NCBI GenBank assembly: GCA_002762795.1
Contig: PCYA01000014.1
Location: 1-64,000, forward strand
Origin: Candidatus Woesearchaeota archaeon CG10_big_fil_rev_8_21_14_0_10_37_12
GTDB lineage: Archaea; Nanobdellota; Nanobdellia; Woesearchaeales; ARS49
Direction of reading: 5' to 3'
DNA: 64,000 nucleotides
Made by a program: the position numbers and the translations under genes. A model generated the notes under the pieces. The model saw nothing but the letters and a program-made list of their open reading frames with translations. It was not told where the DNA came from and searched no databases. Positions 17,128 through 26,670 of the stretch are shown here, in pieces; positions within the stretch are counted from its first letter, which is position 1, and each line of letters begins with the position of its first letter.

Positions 17128-17529
17128 TTACAACCTCAAAATTTTATCCAATTCCTCTGCAACATCTTTCATTTCGTCCAAATACCTGTTCATGTCTTGT
17201 TGTAAGTCATGAACTAAATGCATAAGATTGTTTGATCGCATGACATATTTGTATCTGTCATGTATAACGATCCCTTTGTCCATTAATGTGTTTAAATGAT
17301 GAATAACTGTTGCTCTTGTTAATCCTAATCGTTCTGCAAGTTCGTCGCTTGTTAATCCGCCTGTTATGCGCACTGCTTTCAATAATTCAATAAATATTCG
17401 AAAACAACTTCTGTCTCGATCTCGTTCGCCGAACAAGCCGAGTGCTTCTCCGAACCATTGGAGTTCTTCATTAAGTGTGTATTCTACTGGCTTCCTGATA
17501 TTGACAATCGTTATTCTTCTTATCCTCAT
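17128..17529 (-). CDS. Winged-helix transcriptional regulator (ArsR-like)
   Basis: LTSDELAERLGLTRATVIHHLNTLMDKGIVI HTH. Confidence 0.75.
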   Translation of the reverse strand: MRIRRITIVNIRKPVEYTLNEELQWFGEALGLFGERDRDRSCFRIFIELLKAVRITGGLTSDELAERLGLTRATVIHHLNTLMDKGIVIHDRYKYVMRSNNLMHLVHDLQQDMNRYLDEMKDVAEELDKILRL

Positions 17530-17563
17530 AAAACCTCGATTGTGTATCTATTACTTCAAACCA

Positions 17564-17911
17564 CTAACCCATATATGTTGGAGCTCGTGTTGTTTGTTTT
17601 TCTTGCGCAAGTTTCTTTTGTTTCTTTTCTGCTTTGTCTAATGGTTTTGGTTTTTGTACTTTTCCAAATTCTTTTTCATATTTGTCTACGACATTACCGA
17701 GAATTCCTATGAGCATTTTTGCGTGCCATGGTTCCAGCATGACCACATTGTGTTTTAGCTGGAAGCTTGGTTTTTTGCTTCTTGGATCTGTTCGTGGCGT
17801 AATGCATTTAAAGTCCATTGTGAGTTGCGTTGGTGTAAAGTTTACTGTTACTTCATGCGCAAAGAATGCATCGCCTTCCACTATATTGATGTTAATTGGT
17901 TCATCTGACAT
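17564..17911 (-). CDS. DUF3467-like protein
   Basis: NFTPTQLTMDFKC...HNVVMLEPWHAKMLIGILGNVVDKYEKEFG. Confidence 0.7.
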   Translation of the reverse strand: MSDEPININIVEGDAFFAHEVTVNFTPTQLTMDFKCITPRTDPRSKKPSFQLKHNVVMLEPWHAKMLIGILGNVVDKYEKEFGKVQKPKPLDKAEKKQKKLAQEKQTTRAPTYMG

Positions 17912-17973
17912 ATCGTCACCTCAAAAGCTGCAAAGTATAAAGAATTTATAAACATTCCGATTTTTAGCGAAAA

Positions 17974-17984
17974 CTTTATATAGA
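17974..17984 (+). promoter_or_regulatory. Putative TATA box of the grpE-dnaK-dnaJ operon
   Basis: AAAACTTTATATAGAAG upstream of grpE; inverted repeat GTTGA-N7-TCAAC just downstream (about 18008-18024). Confidence 0.5.
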
Positions 17985-18038
17985 AGTATCATTCTGAAAC
18001 GACTTAGTTGACGTAAGATCAACAATTATGGTGAGTGT

Positions 18039-18575
18039 ATGAGTGAGAAAAAAACCCATGACAACAAAACTAAGGAAAAAGAAGTTCCTGAGATTGAAAG
18101 ATTAAAACTACAAATTGCTGAAAGAGAAACAAAAATTCAGGATTATACAAACCATTTAAAACGATTACAAGCAGAATTTGAAAATTATTGCAAACGAGTA
18201 GAGAAAGAACGCAAAGAATTCATGGGTTTAGCAACAGAAAGAGTAATTGTACGTTTATTGTTGATCATTGATGACTTTGAACGTGCATTACAGCAATTAA
18301 ATGATTTGCCTGAGCAAACAAGCAAAGGTGTTGAAATGATTTTCAAAAACTTGCACAAAGTACTTGATGAAGAACAAGTTATGCCAATAAAGTCTGTTGG
18401 TGAGAAATTCGATCCGTATAAACATGAAGTATTGTTGCAGGTTGAAAGCGAAGAGCCTGAAAATATAATTTTAGAAGAATTGCAAAAAGGTTACACAATG
18501 AATGGTAAAGTTATCAGATATGCAAAAGTTAAGGTGAGCAAGGGAAAACAAGAAGAGGTAACACAAAATGACTGA
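18039..18575 (+). CDS. grpE: Nucleotide exchange factor GrpE
   Basis: RLQAEFENYCKRVEKERKEF...GVEMIFKNLHKVLDEEQV...FDPYKHEVLLQ. Confidence 0.95.
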   Translation: MSEKKTHDNKTKEKEVPEIERLKLQIAERETKIQDYTNHLKRLQAEFENYCKRVEKERKEFMGLATERVIVRLLLIIDDFERALQQLNDLPEQTSKGVEMIFKNLHKVLDEEQVMPIKSVGEKFDPYKHEVLLQVESEEPENIILEELQKGYTMNGKVIRYAKVKVSKGKQEEVTQND

Positions 18576-18870
18576 AGGAAAAAAAGAAAAAATATTCACT
18601 AATAATGATGAAACATGTTCAGAAGAACTAGCAAAAGAATTTGTAGAAAAATACAGAGAATGCTTCAAAGCATACAAAATAATACATGACGGAGTAAGAA
18701 CAAAAATCCAATACGAAGTTAATGAAAATGCGTTTTGCAGTATGCAACCTTGTGTTGATTTTTTCACTCAGAGAGTTACACGCCCAGACAATACCCAAAT
18801 GTTAATGTGCGAAAAACACGCTCAAGAATTTGAAACTAAAACAGGATGCAGAGCAGAACTACTTTGGTAA
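18568..18870 (+). CDS. Cys-containing small protein in hsp70 operon
   Basis: ORF overlapping grpE end; ENAFCSMQPCVDFF...LMCEKHAQEFETKTGC. Confidence 0.65.
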   Translation: MTEGKKEKIFTNNDETCSEELAKEFVEKYRECFKAYKIIHDGVRTKIQYEVNENAFCSMQPCVDFFTQRVTRPDNTQMLMCEKHAQEFETKTGCRAELLW

Positions 18871-18908
18871 TACAAAAGTCAAGGTAAGAAGGGGAAACAA
18901 GAATTTGA

Positions 18909-19255
18909 AAATGCAAATGGAGGAAAGAAAAATGAGTGAAGTAACATCAGTAACAGGGTTAAAGATTGGAGGAATAGTTAAAGAAAATGAATCTGTTGGC
19001 ATGCATATCGAAATGCCAAAAAAGCCAGGAGTTGGAGTACACATAAACATAAACGACCAAATAATTGATAATAAAGTAAAAAAGATTATGGAGTCTATTC
19101 CAAATATTCCTGAGACTGAAAAAATTCTAGAAAAAGCAAAAGAAGTTTTAGACGAAAAAGAATCGGAGTTGAAAATCAATAAATTTGCGAAATTCAAAGA
19201 ATTTTGTTCAACTGTAAAAGACGTTGCAGTCATTGCTGCAACCATTTTCAGATAG
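18909..19255 (+). CDS. Small protein in hsp70 operon
   Basis: MQMEERKMSEVTSVTGLKIGGIVKENESVGMHIEMPKKPGVGVHI...; GGAGGAAAG precedes the alternative start MSEVTS. Confidence 0.6.
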
Positions 19256-19282
19256 GAAATAAAATAGTGGAGGGAAAACAAA

Positions 19283-21124
19283 ATGACTAAAGAAAAAATA
19301 ATTGGAATTGATCTAGGAACAAGTAATTCAGCAGCAGCAGTGTTAGAGGCAGGCAGGCCAAGGATTGTTCCTTCTGCCGAAGGAGCATCCATGTACGGTA
19401 AAGCTTTTCCTTCGTTTGTTGCATTTACAAAAGATGGTCAAATTTTAGTAGGAGAGCCTGCAAGACGACAGGCTGTTTCAAATCCTAAAGGCACAGTCTA
19501 TGCTACTAAAAGAAAGATTGGTACAAATTTTAAGTACAGCATTTACGGCAAAGAATATACACCGCAGCAAATTTCTGCTTTTATTTTGCAAAAAATCAAG
19601 CGTGATGCTGAAGCGTTTACTGGTGAGAAAATCAACAAAGCAGTAATCACTGTTCCTGCATATTTTGATGACAACCAACGTCAAGCTACAAAAGATGCAG
19701 GAACTATTGCTGGTTTGGAAGTTGTAAGAATTATTAATGAGCCAACAGCCGCCGCATTAGCGTATGGTCTTGATAAAACTGACAAACAGCAAAAAATCTT
19801 AGTGTTTGACCTTGGCGGTGGAACATTAGATGTTACAATCATGGATTTCGGCGAAGGTGTTTTTGAAGTTGTTTCAACTTCAGGAGATACACAACTCGGC
19901 GGAACTGACATGGACAATGCAGTAATTAATTACATAATTGATGAATTTAAGAAAACAGAAAATCTTGATTTGAATGATGATGAGGTTGCAATGCAGCGTG
20001 TTCGTGAAGCTGCTGAAAAGGCAAAGATTGAATTGAGTACGGTTTTAGAAACTGAAATTAATTTGCCGTTTATTGCTTCTACATCTGCTGGTCCTAAAAA
20101 TTTGCAGATGAAATTAACTCGCGCGCAGCTTGAAAAGCTCGTTGATGACCTTGTAAACAAATGCAAGAAAAGTGTTGATGCGACATTAAGTGATGCAAAG
20201 TTAACAAAAGACGATATTTACAAAGTTATTCTTGTTGGCGGTCCGACAAGAATGCCTGTTGTACAAAAACGTGTTGAAGATTGGCTTGGCAGTAAAGTCG
20301 AACGTGGTGTTGATCCTATGGAAGCTGTTGCTATGGGTGCCAGTGTTCAAGCTGGTGTTCTTGCAGGTGAAGTGAAAGATGTGTTGTTGCTTGATGTAAC
20401 TCCTTTAAGTTTAGGCATCGAAACACTTGGTGGCGTTTTTACGAAGGTGATTGATAGGAACACAACTATTCCTGCTAAGAAAGGCCAGGTATTCAGCACA
20501 GCTGCAGATAATCAGCCTGCTGTTACGATTAGAATCGCACAAGGCGAACGTCCAATGTTCAATGATAATAAAACACTTGGACAATTCGATCTAGTAGACA
20601 TACCTCCGGCACCTCGCGGTGTGCCCCAAATCGAGGTCACGTTTGATATTGACGCAAACGGCATATTAAACGTGACCGCAAAAGATTTGGGAACCAGTAA
20701 GCAGCAAAGCATTAGCATCACTGCACCAAATAAACTTGATGAGGCTGAAGTTGAGCGTATGAAGAAAGAAGCTGAACAGTTTGCAGAGCAGGACAAAAAG
20801 CGCAAGGATGAAGTTGAGACGATTAATCAAGCAGACAGTCTTGTGAATACTGCTGAAAAACAGTTGAAAGATTTTGAAGGCAAGGTTAAGGAAGAAGAGA
20901 TTAAGCAGATCAAGGATAAAATTGAAGATCTGAAAAAATTGCTGGCTGCTTCACCAAGAGATTTTGTTACGATTAAGAAAAAGCTTGATGAAACAAACGA
21001 GGTTTTTCATAAAGCAGCAACAGAGCTTTACCAAAAAGCAGCTGCTCAACAACAGCAAGCGCAGGAAAAAACCACAAAGGATAAAAAGCATCAAGATGAT
21101 GTAGTTGATGGTGAGAAAGCATAA
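19283..21124 (+). CDS. dnaK: Chaperone DnaK (Hsp70)
   Basis: [14 protein letters not shown]..., [17 protein letters not shown], full-length. Confidence 0.98.
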   Translation: MTKEKIIGIDLGTSNSAAAVLEAGRPRIVPSAEGASMYGKAFPSFVAFTKDGQILVGEPARRQAVSNPKGTVYATKRKIGTNFKYSIYGKEYTPQQISAFILQKIKRDAEAFTGEKINKAVITVPAYFDDNQRQATKDAGTIAGLEVVRIINEPTAAALAYGLDKTDKQQKILVFDLGGGTLDVTIMDFGEGVFEVVSTSGDTQLGGTDMDNAVINYIIDEFKKTENLDLNDDEVAMQRVREAAEKAKIELSTVLETEINLPFIASTSAGPKNLQMKLTRAQLEKLVDDLVNKCKKSVDATLSDAKLTKDDIYKVILVGGPTRMPVVQKRVEDWLGSKVERGVDPMEAVAMGASVQAGVLAGEVKDVLLLDVTPLSLGIETLGGVFTKVIDRNTTIPAKKGQVFSTAADNQPAVTIRIAQGERPMFNDNKTLGQFDLVDIPPAPRGVPQIEVTFDIDANGILNVTAKDLGTSKQQSISITAPNKLDEAEVERMKKEAEQFAEQDKKRKDEVETINQADSLVNTAEKQLKDFEGKVKEEEIKQIKDKIEDLKKLLAASPRDFVTIKKKLDETNEVFHKAATELYQKAAAQQQQAQEKTTKDKKHQDDVVDGEKA

Positions 21125-21282
21125 TGGAATTTGAGGTGATTGGTTACATTGCAATTGGGATCTTGCTTGGTTATGCAGCTCTGCGAATGTTAGCAGCTCG
21201 TACAATAAAGCGCAATATTGACGCTGAGTTTGAGGAAGTGTTAACAAGTGATGAGAGTAAAGTAAAGGGCAGATATGAGTAA
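21124..21282 (+). CDS. 52-aa single-TM protein overlapping dnaK stop and dnaJ start
   Basis: [52 protein letters not shown]; start overlaps dnaK TAA, stop overlaps dnaJ ATG; absent from the ORF track because of length. Confidence 0.65.
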   Translation: MEFEVIGYIAIGILLGYAALRMLAARTIKRNIDAEFEEVLTSDESKVKGRYE

Positions 21283-22336
21283 GGATTACTACAAAGTTTT
21301 GGGCGTTGACAAAAACGCAAGTATTGAAGATATCAAGAAAGCATATAAGAAGCTCGCAAAGCAATACCATCCTGATGTAAATAAGGATTCTGGTGCTACA
21401 GAAAAGTTTAAAGAAATCAGCGAAGCTGCTGCTGTACTTGGAGATGCTCAAAAACGCCAACAATACGATCAGTTTGGCAGTGATGCCTCGCAACAATTTT
21501 CTGGTGCTGATTTTAGTGATTTCATGTCTGGCGGATTTAATGATATTTTTGAGAACATTTTTAGCGGAGGTTTTAGTGGTTTTGGACGGCAAAGAAAAAG
21601 GCCTGGCAGAGATTTAATTGCAGAAATTACTATTTCTTTGAATGAAGTTGCAACAGGCACAACAAAACAATTGCAGTTTCAAAGATTAACAACCTGCAAG
21701 GCTTGTCATGGCAAGGGTGGCAGTCATTTCAAGACGTGTGAGAAGTGCAATGGTCAAGGCAGAGTACAGCATGCAAAGCGCACTCCTTTTGGTGTGTTTG
21801 CTACCACAACAACCTGCAAAGAGTGTGCTGGTGAAGGCGAAACTCCTGAAAATGTATGCACTGATTGCGATGGTGAAGGAAGAATTGTAACACGAGATCC
21901 TATTAAAGTAAAAATTCCTGCAGGAGTTCAAGATAGAATGAAAGTTCGCATTGAAGGTGAAGGTGAAGCTGGAGAGTCTGGAACGCATGCTGGTGATTTG
22001 TATGTTATTGTGAATGTTGCTGCTGATGATCGTTTTGTTCGCGATGGAAGTGATTTGCGCATTGAACATCCTATTACTTTTCCAATGGCTTGTTTAGGCG
22101 GTGAAACTGAAGTTGAAACTTTGCATGGAAAGAAAAAGCTTGACATTCCTGCCAGTACGCAAAACAATAGCGAATTACATTTGAAAGGTGAAGGTCTGCC
22201 TGACTTACGCAGCAGACATGTTGGTGATTTAGTGATTAAATTAGTTGTTGATGTTCCTACGAAATTAACAAAAAAACAAAAAGAATTGTTGCAAGAATTT
22301 GAAAAGGCCGGTGGAAAGAAGTGGGGATTGTTTTGA
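21275..22336 (+). CDS. dnaJ: Chaperone DnaJ (Hsp40)
   Basis: J domain [30 protein letters not shown], Gly/Phe region, four CxxCxGxG-type zinc motifs. Confidence 0.97.
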   Translation: MSKDYYKVLGVDKNASIEDIKKAYKKLAKQYHPDVNKDSGATEKFKEISEAAAVLGDAQKRQQYDQFGSDASQQFSGADFSDFMSGGFNDIFENIFSGGFSGFGRQRKRPGRDLIAEITISLNEVATGTTKQLQFQRLTTCKACHGKGGSHFKTCEKCNGQGRVQHAKRTPFGVFATTTTCKECAGEGETPENVCTDCDGEGRIVTRDPIKVKIPAGVQDRMKVRIEGEGEAGESGTHAGDLYVIVNVAADDRFVRDGSDLRIEHPITFPMACLGGETEVETLHGKKKLDIPASTQNNSELHLKGEGLPDLRSRHVGDLVIKLVVDVPTKLTKKQKELLQEFEKAGGKKWGLF

Positions 22337-23074
22337 GTGGAAGTTGTTCTCTATATGGCAATGTCTGTTAATGGAATGATTGCTGATGAGAGCTGCAATG
22401 AAGATTTTCTTTCTGATGTTAACTGGAAAACGCTGATAGATCTTTCAGAAAAATATGGAGGGTTTATTATTGGCAGAAAAACGTATGACGCTGTCAAGAA
22501 CCACCGGTGATCGCTCCTTCGTCGCTCAACACCAGTGGCATGACTGTTCAGAAAATTATAAGAAAAATATGACCAGTGGTTCCCAAGAAAATCCAGAGGA
22601 TTTTCTGGGCCAGAAAATGCTTTGCATTTTCTTGGCTTGATCATGCTCGGAATACCGCTCGCTTCAGTAAACCACTCGTGATAAACACGAGTGGCATTCC
22701 GACATGTAAAAAAATGGGGAACTCCGAGCTTTGAGGATGTTCCTGGAATTAAAATTGTTGTTTCAAAAAATAAAAATCTAAATTTGCCTGAGAGTTACAT
22801 AGTTGCAACAAGCCCTGATGATGCGCTGGTAAAAGCAGAAAGTGCAGGTTTGAAAAGTGTTCTGCTTACAGGCGGTTCAATGTTAAACAGTGAGTTTATG
22901 AAGAAAAATCTGATTGATGAGATTGCTCTTAATATTGAGCCTGTTTTAATTGGAAAAGGTGTGCCTTTATTTGGAGAAAGTTCTTTTGAAAAAAAACTCA
23001 AGTTAATTGAAGTTAAAAAGATAGAAAAAGATATTTTGCAATTAAAGTATAAAGTAAGAAAGAAATATGATTAA
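22337..23074 (+). pseudogene. Dihydrofolate reductase/RibD C-terminal-like protein, interrupted by a double-hairpin element
   Basis: 5' part VEVVLYMAMSVNGMIAD...FIIGRKTYDAV (GTG start overlapping dnaJ stop region) and 3' part KKWGTPSFEDVPGIKIVVS...VLLTGGSMLNSEFM...LNIEPVLIGKGVPLFG; join is in frame when 22493-22705 is removed. Confidence 0.8.
22493..22705 (+). repeat. Double-hairpin element copy C (213 bp, with nested 54-bp module) inside the RibD/DHFR-like gene
   Basis: GTCAAGAACCACCGGTGATCGC...CCAGTGGTTCCCAAGAAAATCC...TTGATCATGCTCGGAATACC...GGCATTCCGACAT. Confidence 0.9.
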
Positions 23075-23131
23075 CTTTTCACAACTTTTTTATACTTGTA
23101 GAAAGTCCGAATAGCTGTTAAATTAAAATCG

Positions 23132-23232
23132 CGCCGCCGCTGGGATTTGAACCCAGATATCGCTGGCTGCGAATACGGTGATCTGACCGCAAACGCTTTC
23201 AGACCGTTGTCATACCTTTAGACTACGGCGGC
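23132..23232 (-). tRNA. Class II-like tRNA with putative 16-nt intron; Ser-like body (G73, long variable arm), anticodon ambiguous
   Basis: GCCGCCG/CGGCGGC acceptor, D arm GUC..GAC, anticodon stem ACGGU/ACCGU, variable arm UCGC-AGCCA-GCGA, T arm CUGGGUUCAAAUCCCAG, discriminator G. Confidence 0.9.
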
Positions 23233-23347
23233 GCTTATTTTTCTTAATGCGTTACTTATTAAGAAGCCTTGCGGCAGAAATCACGTAAATTTTCCGACGA
23301 GTTTCGTAATCATTTCAGAGATTTTGGTTTTTTCCGAAAATAATTTT

Positions 23348-23881
23348 TTAGAAATCTAATTTTTTGTATCCGAACCGTGCTAAATCATTGATAATATTCA
23401 TGTAGCTTTTTCCGCAGAGCATTCCGCCTGCTGTGAATTTTTCTTGTGTTACGTTTGCTAAGCAGAAGTCTGGCATTTGAAAGTTGTTTTTGTCTTCTTC
23501 TTTTTCAAATTCAAAATCTACTAAAACAAGGCCTTTCAAATCTCCTTGAAATATATCTACTTCTGCTATTCGCCCTTGATATTCATAGCAATATCTGATT
23601 TTGTGTACTTTTTTCCCTTCAAGTTTAAAGAATGCGTCAAATTCTTCTTTTGTTAATGGAATTGTGTGTTCGTGTTGTGCTGATGCATCTCCTTCTTTTA
23701 CTGGATATTTTTTGGTCATTTCGTATTTATCGCCATTTTTTCGCAGTCGTAGAACTGGATGATTGCTTTCTTTTGGGTAATACACATCTATGATTTCTTT
23801 TGATTTGCATCCTGTTAAATCTGGCAATATTTTTGCAAGGAATGTTTTTTCGAGTTCTATCATTATAATAAGCGGAGCCAT
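23348..23881 (-). CDS. CYTH-domain protein (class IV cyclase/triphosphatase-like)
   Basis: IELEKTFLAKI...VLRLRKNGDKYEMTKKYPV...AEVDIFQGDLKGLVLVDFEFE. Confidence 0.85.
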   Translation of the reverse strand: MAPLIIMIELEKTFLAKILPDLTGCKSKEIIDVYYPKESNHPVLRLRKNGDKYEMTKKYPVKEGDASAQHEHTIPLTKEEFDAFFKLEGKKVHKIRYCYEYQGRIAEVDIFQGDLKGLVLVDFEFEKEEDKNNFQMPDFCLANVTQEKFTAGGMLCGKSYMNIINDLARFGYKKLDF

Positions 23882-23926
23882 TTGCTTTTTATCTTTTGCT
23901 GTGCTTGATAAGATACTTACAGAAAA

Positions 23927-24700
23927 TCATTTCCCTAAAATGTGATCTTTTGCTCGTCTTTGATATGCTCTCATGTTCCTCAAGTCTTCTTCAGCAGGTG
24001 GGTTTCGTGAAAGATATTGATGGCCCTCTATTAAATCAACATTTAGAATTGGTCTGACAAGGAAGTATCCTCCATCGTAAATATCTTCTGGAGTTATGTT
24101 GTCATTTTGTGGCCAGGAATACGTAAATGGTTGTGCAAATCTTCCTCTGCGAAAGTATTCTCCTGTTCCTTCAAGGATTATTTTTTCTCCGAGCGTTTTT
24201 GGTGGTGGTAGTCCTAGTTTTTCTCGGCGAAGATCGTCCCAGAAATGTCCTAGTTCGTGTCTTATTATTTCATCAAGTTGATGTTTCCAGTCAGGTGCTG
24301 TTGTTGCTTCTGTTGGCGGAATAATTAATGTGTCTATGTCAGGAGCGTACATTCCAGAATCGTCTCCTGTGTGAGATGCTATAAAAAGAACGCCTGGAGA
24401 TCGTGCATATTTTATTCGGAAATATTTTTCTTGTTCTTTCATGATTCGGGGAATTGCTTCTGTAACATGAGGTTCTACCTGCTGTCGATGTAAGTTTAAT
24501 ATCTGTTGAAGGTTTTCGTTACGGCCTCTGTTTTCAAGAGAAATAAGGGAGTTTTTGTATTCTGCGCGTAGAAAAGCTGCTGCAGCAATTAAAACCATGT
24601 ATGCTGCAAGTCGTCCTGCTCCGAATTTTGCTTTGTTCACAAGCTCACCAGTTATCGTTTCGATTACTTGCTTATATATTTTACTAAAATTACCACTCAA
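23927..24700 (-). CDS. Putative membrane-anchored zinc metallopeptidase-like protein
   Basis: EIIRHELGHFWDD (HExxH) with downstream EGTGEYF. Confidence 0.6.
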   Translation of the reverse strand: MSGNFSKIYKQVIETITGELVNKAKFGAGRLAAYMVLIAAAAFLRAEYKNSLISLENRGRNENLQQILNLHRQQVEPHVTEAIPRIMKEQEKYFRIKYARSPGVLFIASHTGDDSGMYAPDIDTLIIPPTEATTAPDWKHQLDEIIRHELGHFWDDLRREKLGLPPPKTLGEKIILEGTGEYFRRGRFAQPFTYSWPQNDNITPEDIYDGGYFLVRPILNVDLIEGHQYLSRNPPAEEDLRNMRAYQRRAKDHILGK

Positions 24701-24766
24701 AAGTAGTTTAAAGTGCTGATTTGTTTAACAGTTACCTTTTTAGCATGCTTTTTATAACCAAAACCC

Positions 24767-25597
24767 ATGTTAGAAGATATGGTTTGGCGTGTTTTGCCGT
24801 TAGAAGAGCGGAGTCCGTTTGTGATTGCTGCAATGGAAGAAGTTTTGTTAGAAACTGCTGCAGATAAGAACATAAATACAATTGTGTTTCATGAGTGGCC
24901 AGCTTCTTTTTCGCTTCCAATGGCTCAAACATTGGCTGATTTGAATTTTGAGCGTTGTCAAAGAAAAGGTTTGCCAATTGTGCAGACAACTGTTGGCGGA
25001 AGAGCTGTTTATCATGATAAAGATTATTGTTTGTCTTATTGTGTTGCAATAAACAAAGATACTTTACCTGAAAAAGTATTTAATGATAACACAAAGTTGT
25101 ATCATTTTTTGCTCGAACGTGTCGTGCGTGGTTTAAACGCGTTAAATATTCCTGCAGAAACAGTCAATAATCATTATGTTCGTGTTGGTGATAAAAAAAT
25201 TTCGGGTAATGCAATGAAAAAAATTCAGGGTGGTATTGTATTGCATGGTTCTTTGTTGTTCGACATTCCTGACGTTGATGGTTACGTATCAAGAATGTTA
25301 GACTTCACAAATACGCGTGGTGAAAGAAATGGTTGGCACAGAGATATTGCACAATTGTTATCTTGTGTTCGCTGGCATAACCAAACAGTTTCTCGTGAAC
25401 AAGCATGTGCTGCAATTGCTCGTGCGTTTGGTGCTGATTATTCTGTCAGAGGTTCCTTAATTGCTGATGAAGAGACTAAAATACGTGAATTATCGCGAGG
25501 CAAGTATGCAAAACTGGAAGAGTATTCTGGGCAGCAAGAGCGTGGTTTGTGCTGGAGAAAGTATGGCGTTTCTCCTGAAGAGACAAGAGGACGTTAA
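24767..25597 (+). CDS. Lipoate-protein ligase A family protein
   Basis: LPIVQTTVGGRAVYHDKDYCLSYCVA...VGDKKISGNAMKKIQGGIVLHGSLLFD. Confidence 0.87.
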   Translation: MLEDMVWRVLPLEERSPFVIAAMEEVLLETAADKNINTIVFHEWPASFSLPMAQTLADLNFERCQRKGLPIVQTTVGGRAVYHDKDYCLSYCVAINKDTLPEKVFNDNTKLYHFLLERVVRGLNALNIPAETVNNHYVRVGDKKISGNAMKKIQGGIVLHGSLLFDIPDVDGYVSRMLDFTNTRGERNGWHRDIAQLLSCVRWHNQTVSREQACAAIARAFGADYSVRGSLIADEETKIRELSRGKYAKLEEYSGQQERGLCWRKYGVSPEETRGR

Positions 25598-26640
25598 TTT
25601 TTAATATTTATGTCACCTGGAAAGTGTTGTGTTTTGTGAAGATCCAATGCAAGGTGGTAACTATAATCGCGTATTGATTCTCCAAATTGTTCTTTCATTT
25701 TGGTTAGTATGTTAAGAAATTCATTAAAACCTGGGCATTCGACGTTAAATTCAAAATCGCTTCCCCCAATTGAGCGCAAAGATTTTACAATATATTGATT
25801 TGATTTAATGAATGTGTTTAAAGCTGTAAGTTCTTCAAGCTTTTCTAAGTTAACATTTACTTTATAATGATGATATCCTAGTGCATCAAGGTTTAGGGCT
25901 GCACGGTAGCGTACAATAATTTTTTTCTGTTCTAATTGTTTAATGCGGTAACTTACTGCTTTTGATGTAAGTTTTATTTTGTTTGCAAGCTCTATGAGAG
26001 AACAGCGCGCGCTTCGATACAGCAATTCAAGCAGTTGCAAATCTATTTTGTCAAGTTTTTCTGGTTTCGATAATCCTGTCACATCTACTAAATGTTTTAA
26101 TTGTTTGCCTTCATAAAAGTGATGTCGTCTAAATCTGTATTCTTCTGTAATAATTGCTATTTCTTTGCGCTGAATATGTGGTCTGAATTTTTTTTCAAAT
26201 GCAAGCCAAGTTTTGTCAAAGTCTTCGTGTGTTTTTACCCAGAGCATAAAAACAAAGTTCCAGTCGCCTTCTATGCGTGCTAGGTTACGAACGTTGTTCA
26301 GTTGCGAAATGTAGTTTATCATTTCTTTTTCTTTTTCAGAAGAAATATTTTGGAATTTAAGATAAACACGAACAGTGAAATATCCTAACTTCGAAGGATC
26401 AAGAACTGCATAAAATCTGCGAATGACTCCTTTTTCGATTAGTCTGTTAATACGATAAATTACTACGTCCTTGCTTAAACCGACACTTTTTGCTATTTGC
26501 AAATATGTTTGTCTCGCGTCAGTGTCTAACTCATACAGAATCTTGCGATCCTTTAAGTCGAGATGTACAATTTCTGTCATCATTCTAAGAATATCTGTAG
26601 TTTTGAATATAAAAAGGTTCTCTTTTTTCTTAGAGTTCAA
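25594..26640 (-). CDS. Lrp/AsnC-family regulator with two AsnC-type HTH domains
   Basis: DRKILYELDTDARQTYLQIAKSVGLSKDVVIYRINRLIEKGVI and LQLLELLYRSARCSLIELANKIKLTSKAVSYRIKQLEQKKII. Confidence 0.88.
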   Translation of the reverse strand: MNSKKKENLFIFKTTDILRMMTEIVHLDLKDRKILYELDTDARQTYLQIAKSVGLSKDVVIYRINRLIEKGVIRRFYAVLDPSKLGYFTVRVYLKFQNISSEKEKEMINYISQLNNVRNLARIEGDWNFVFMLWVKTHEDFDKTWLAFEKKFRPHIQRKEIAIITEEYRFRRHHFYEGKQLKHLVDVTGLSKPEKLDKIDLQLLELLYRSARCSLIELANKIKLTSKAVSYRIKQLEQKKIIVRYRAALNLDALGYHHYKVNVNLEKLEELTALNTFIKSNQYIVKSLRSIGGSDFEFNVECPGFNEFLNILTKMKEQFGESIRDYSYHLALDLHKTQHFPGDINIKN

Positions 26641-26670
26641 CAGTCAGTTTAAATTAGCAAAAGCAACATA

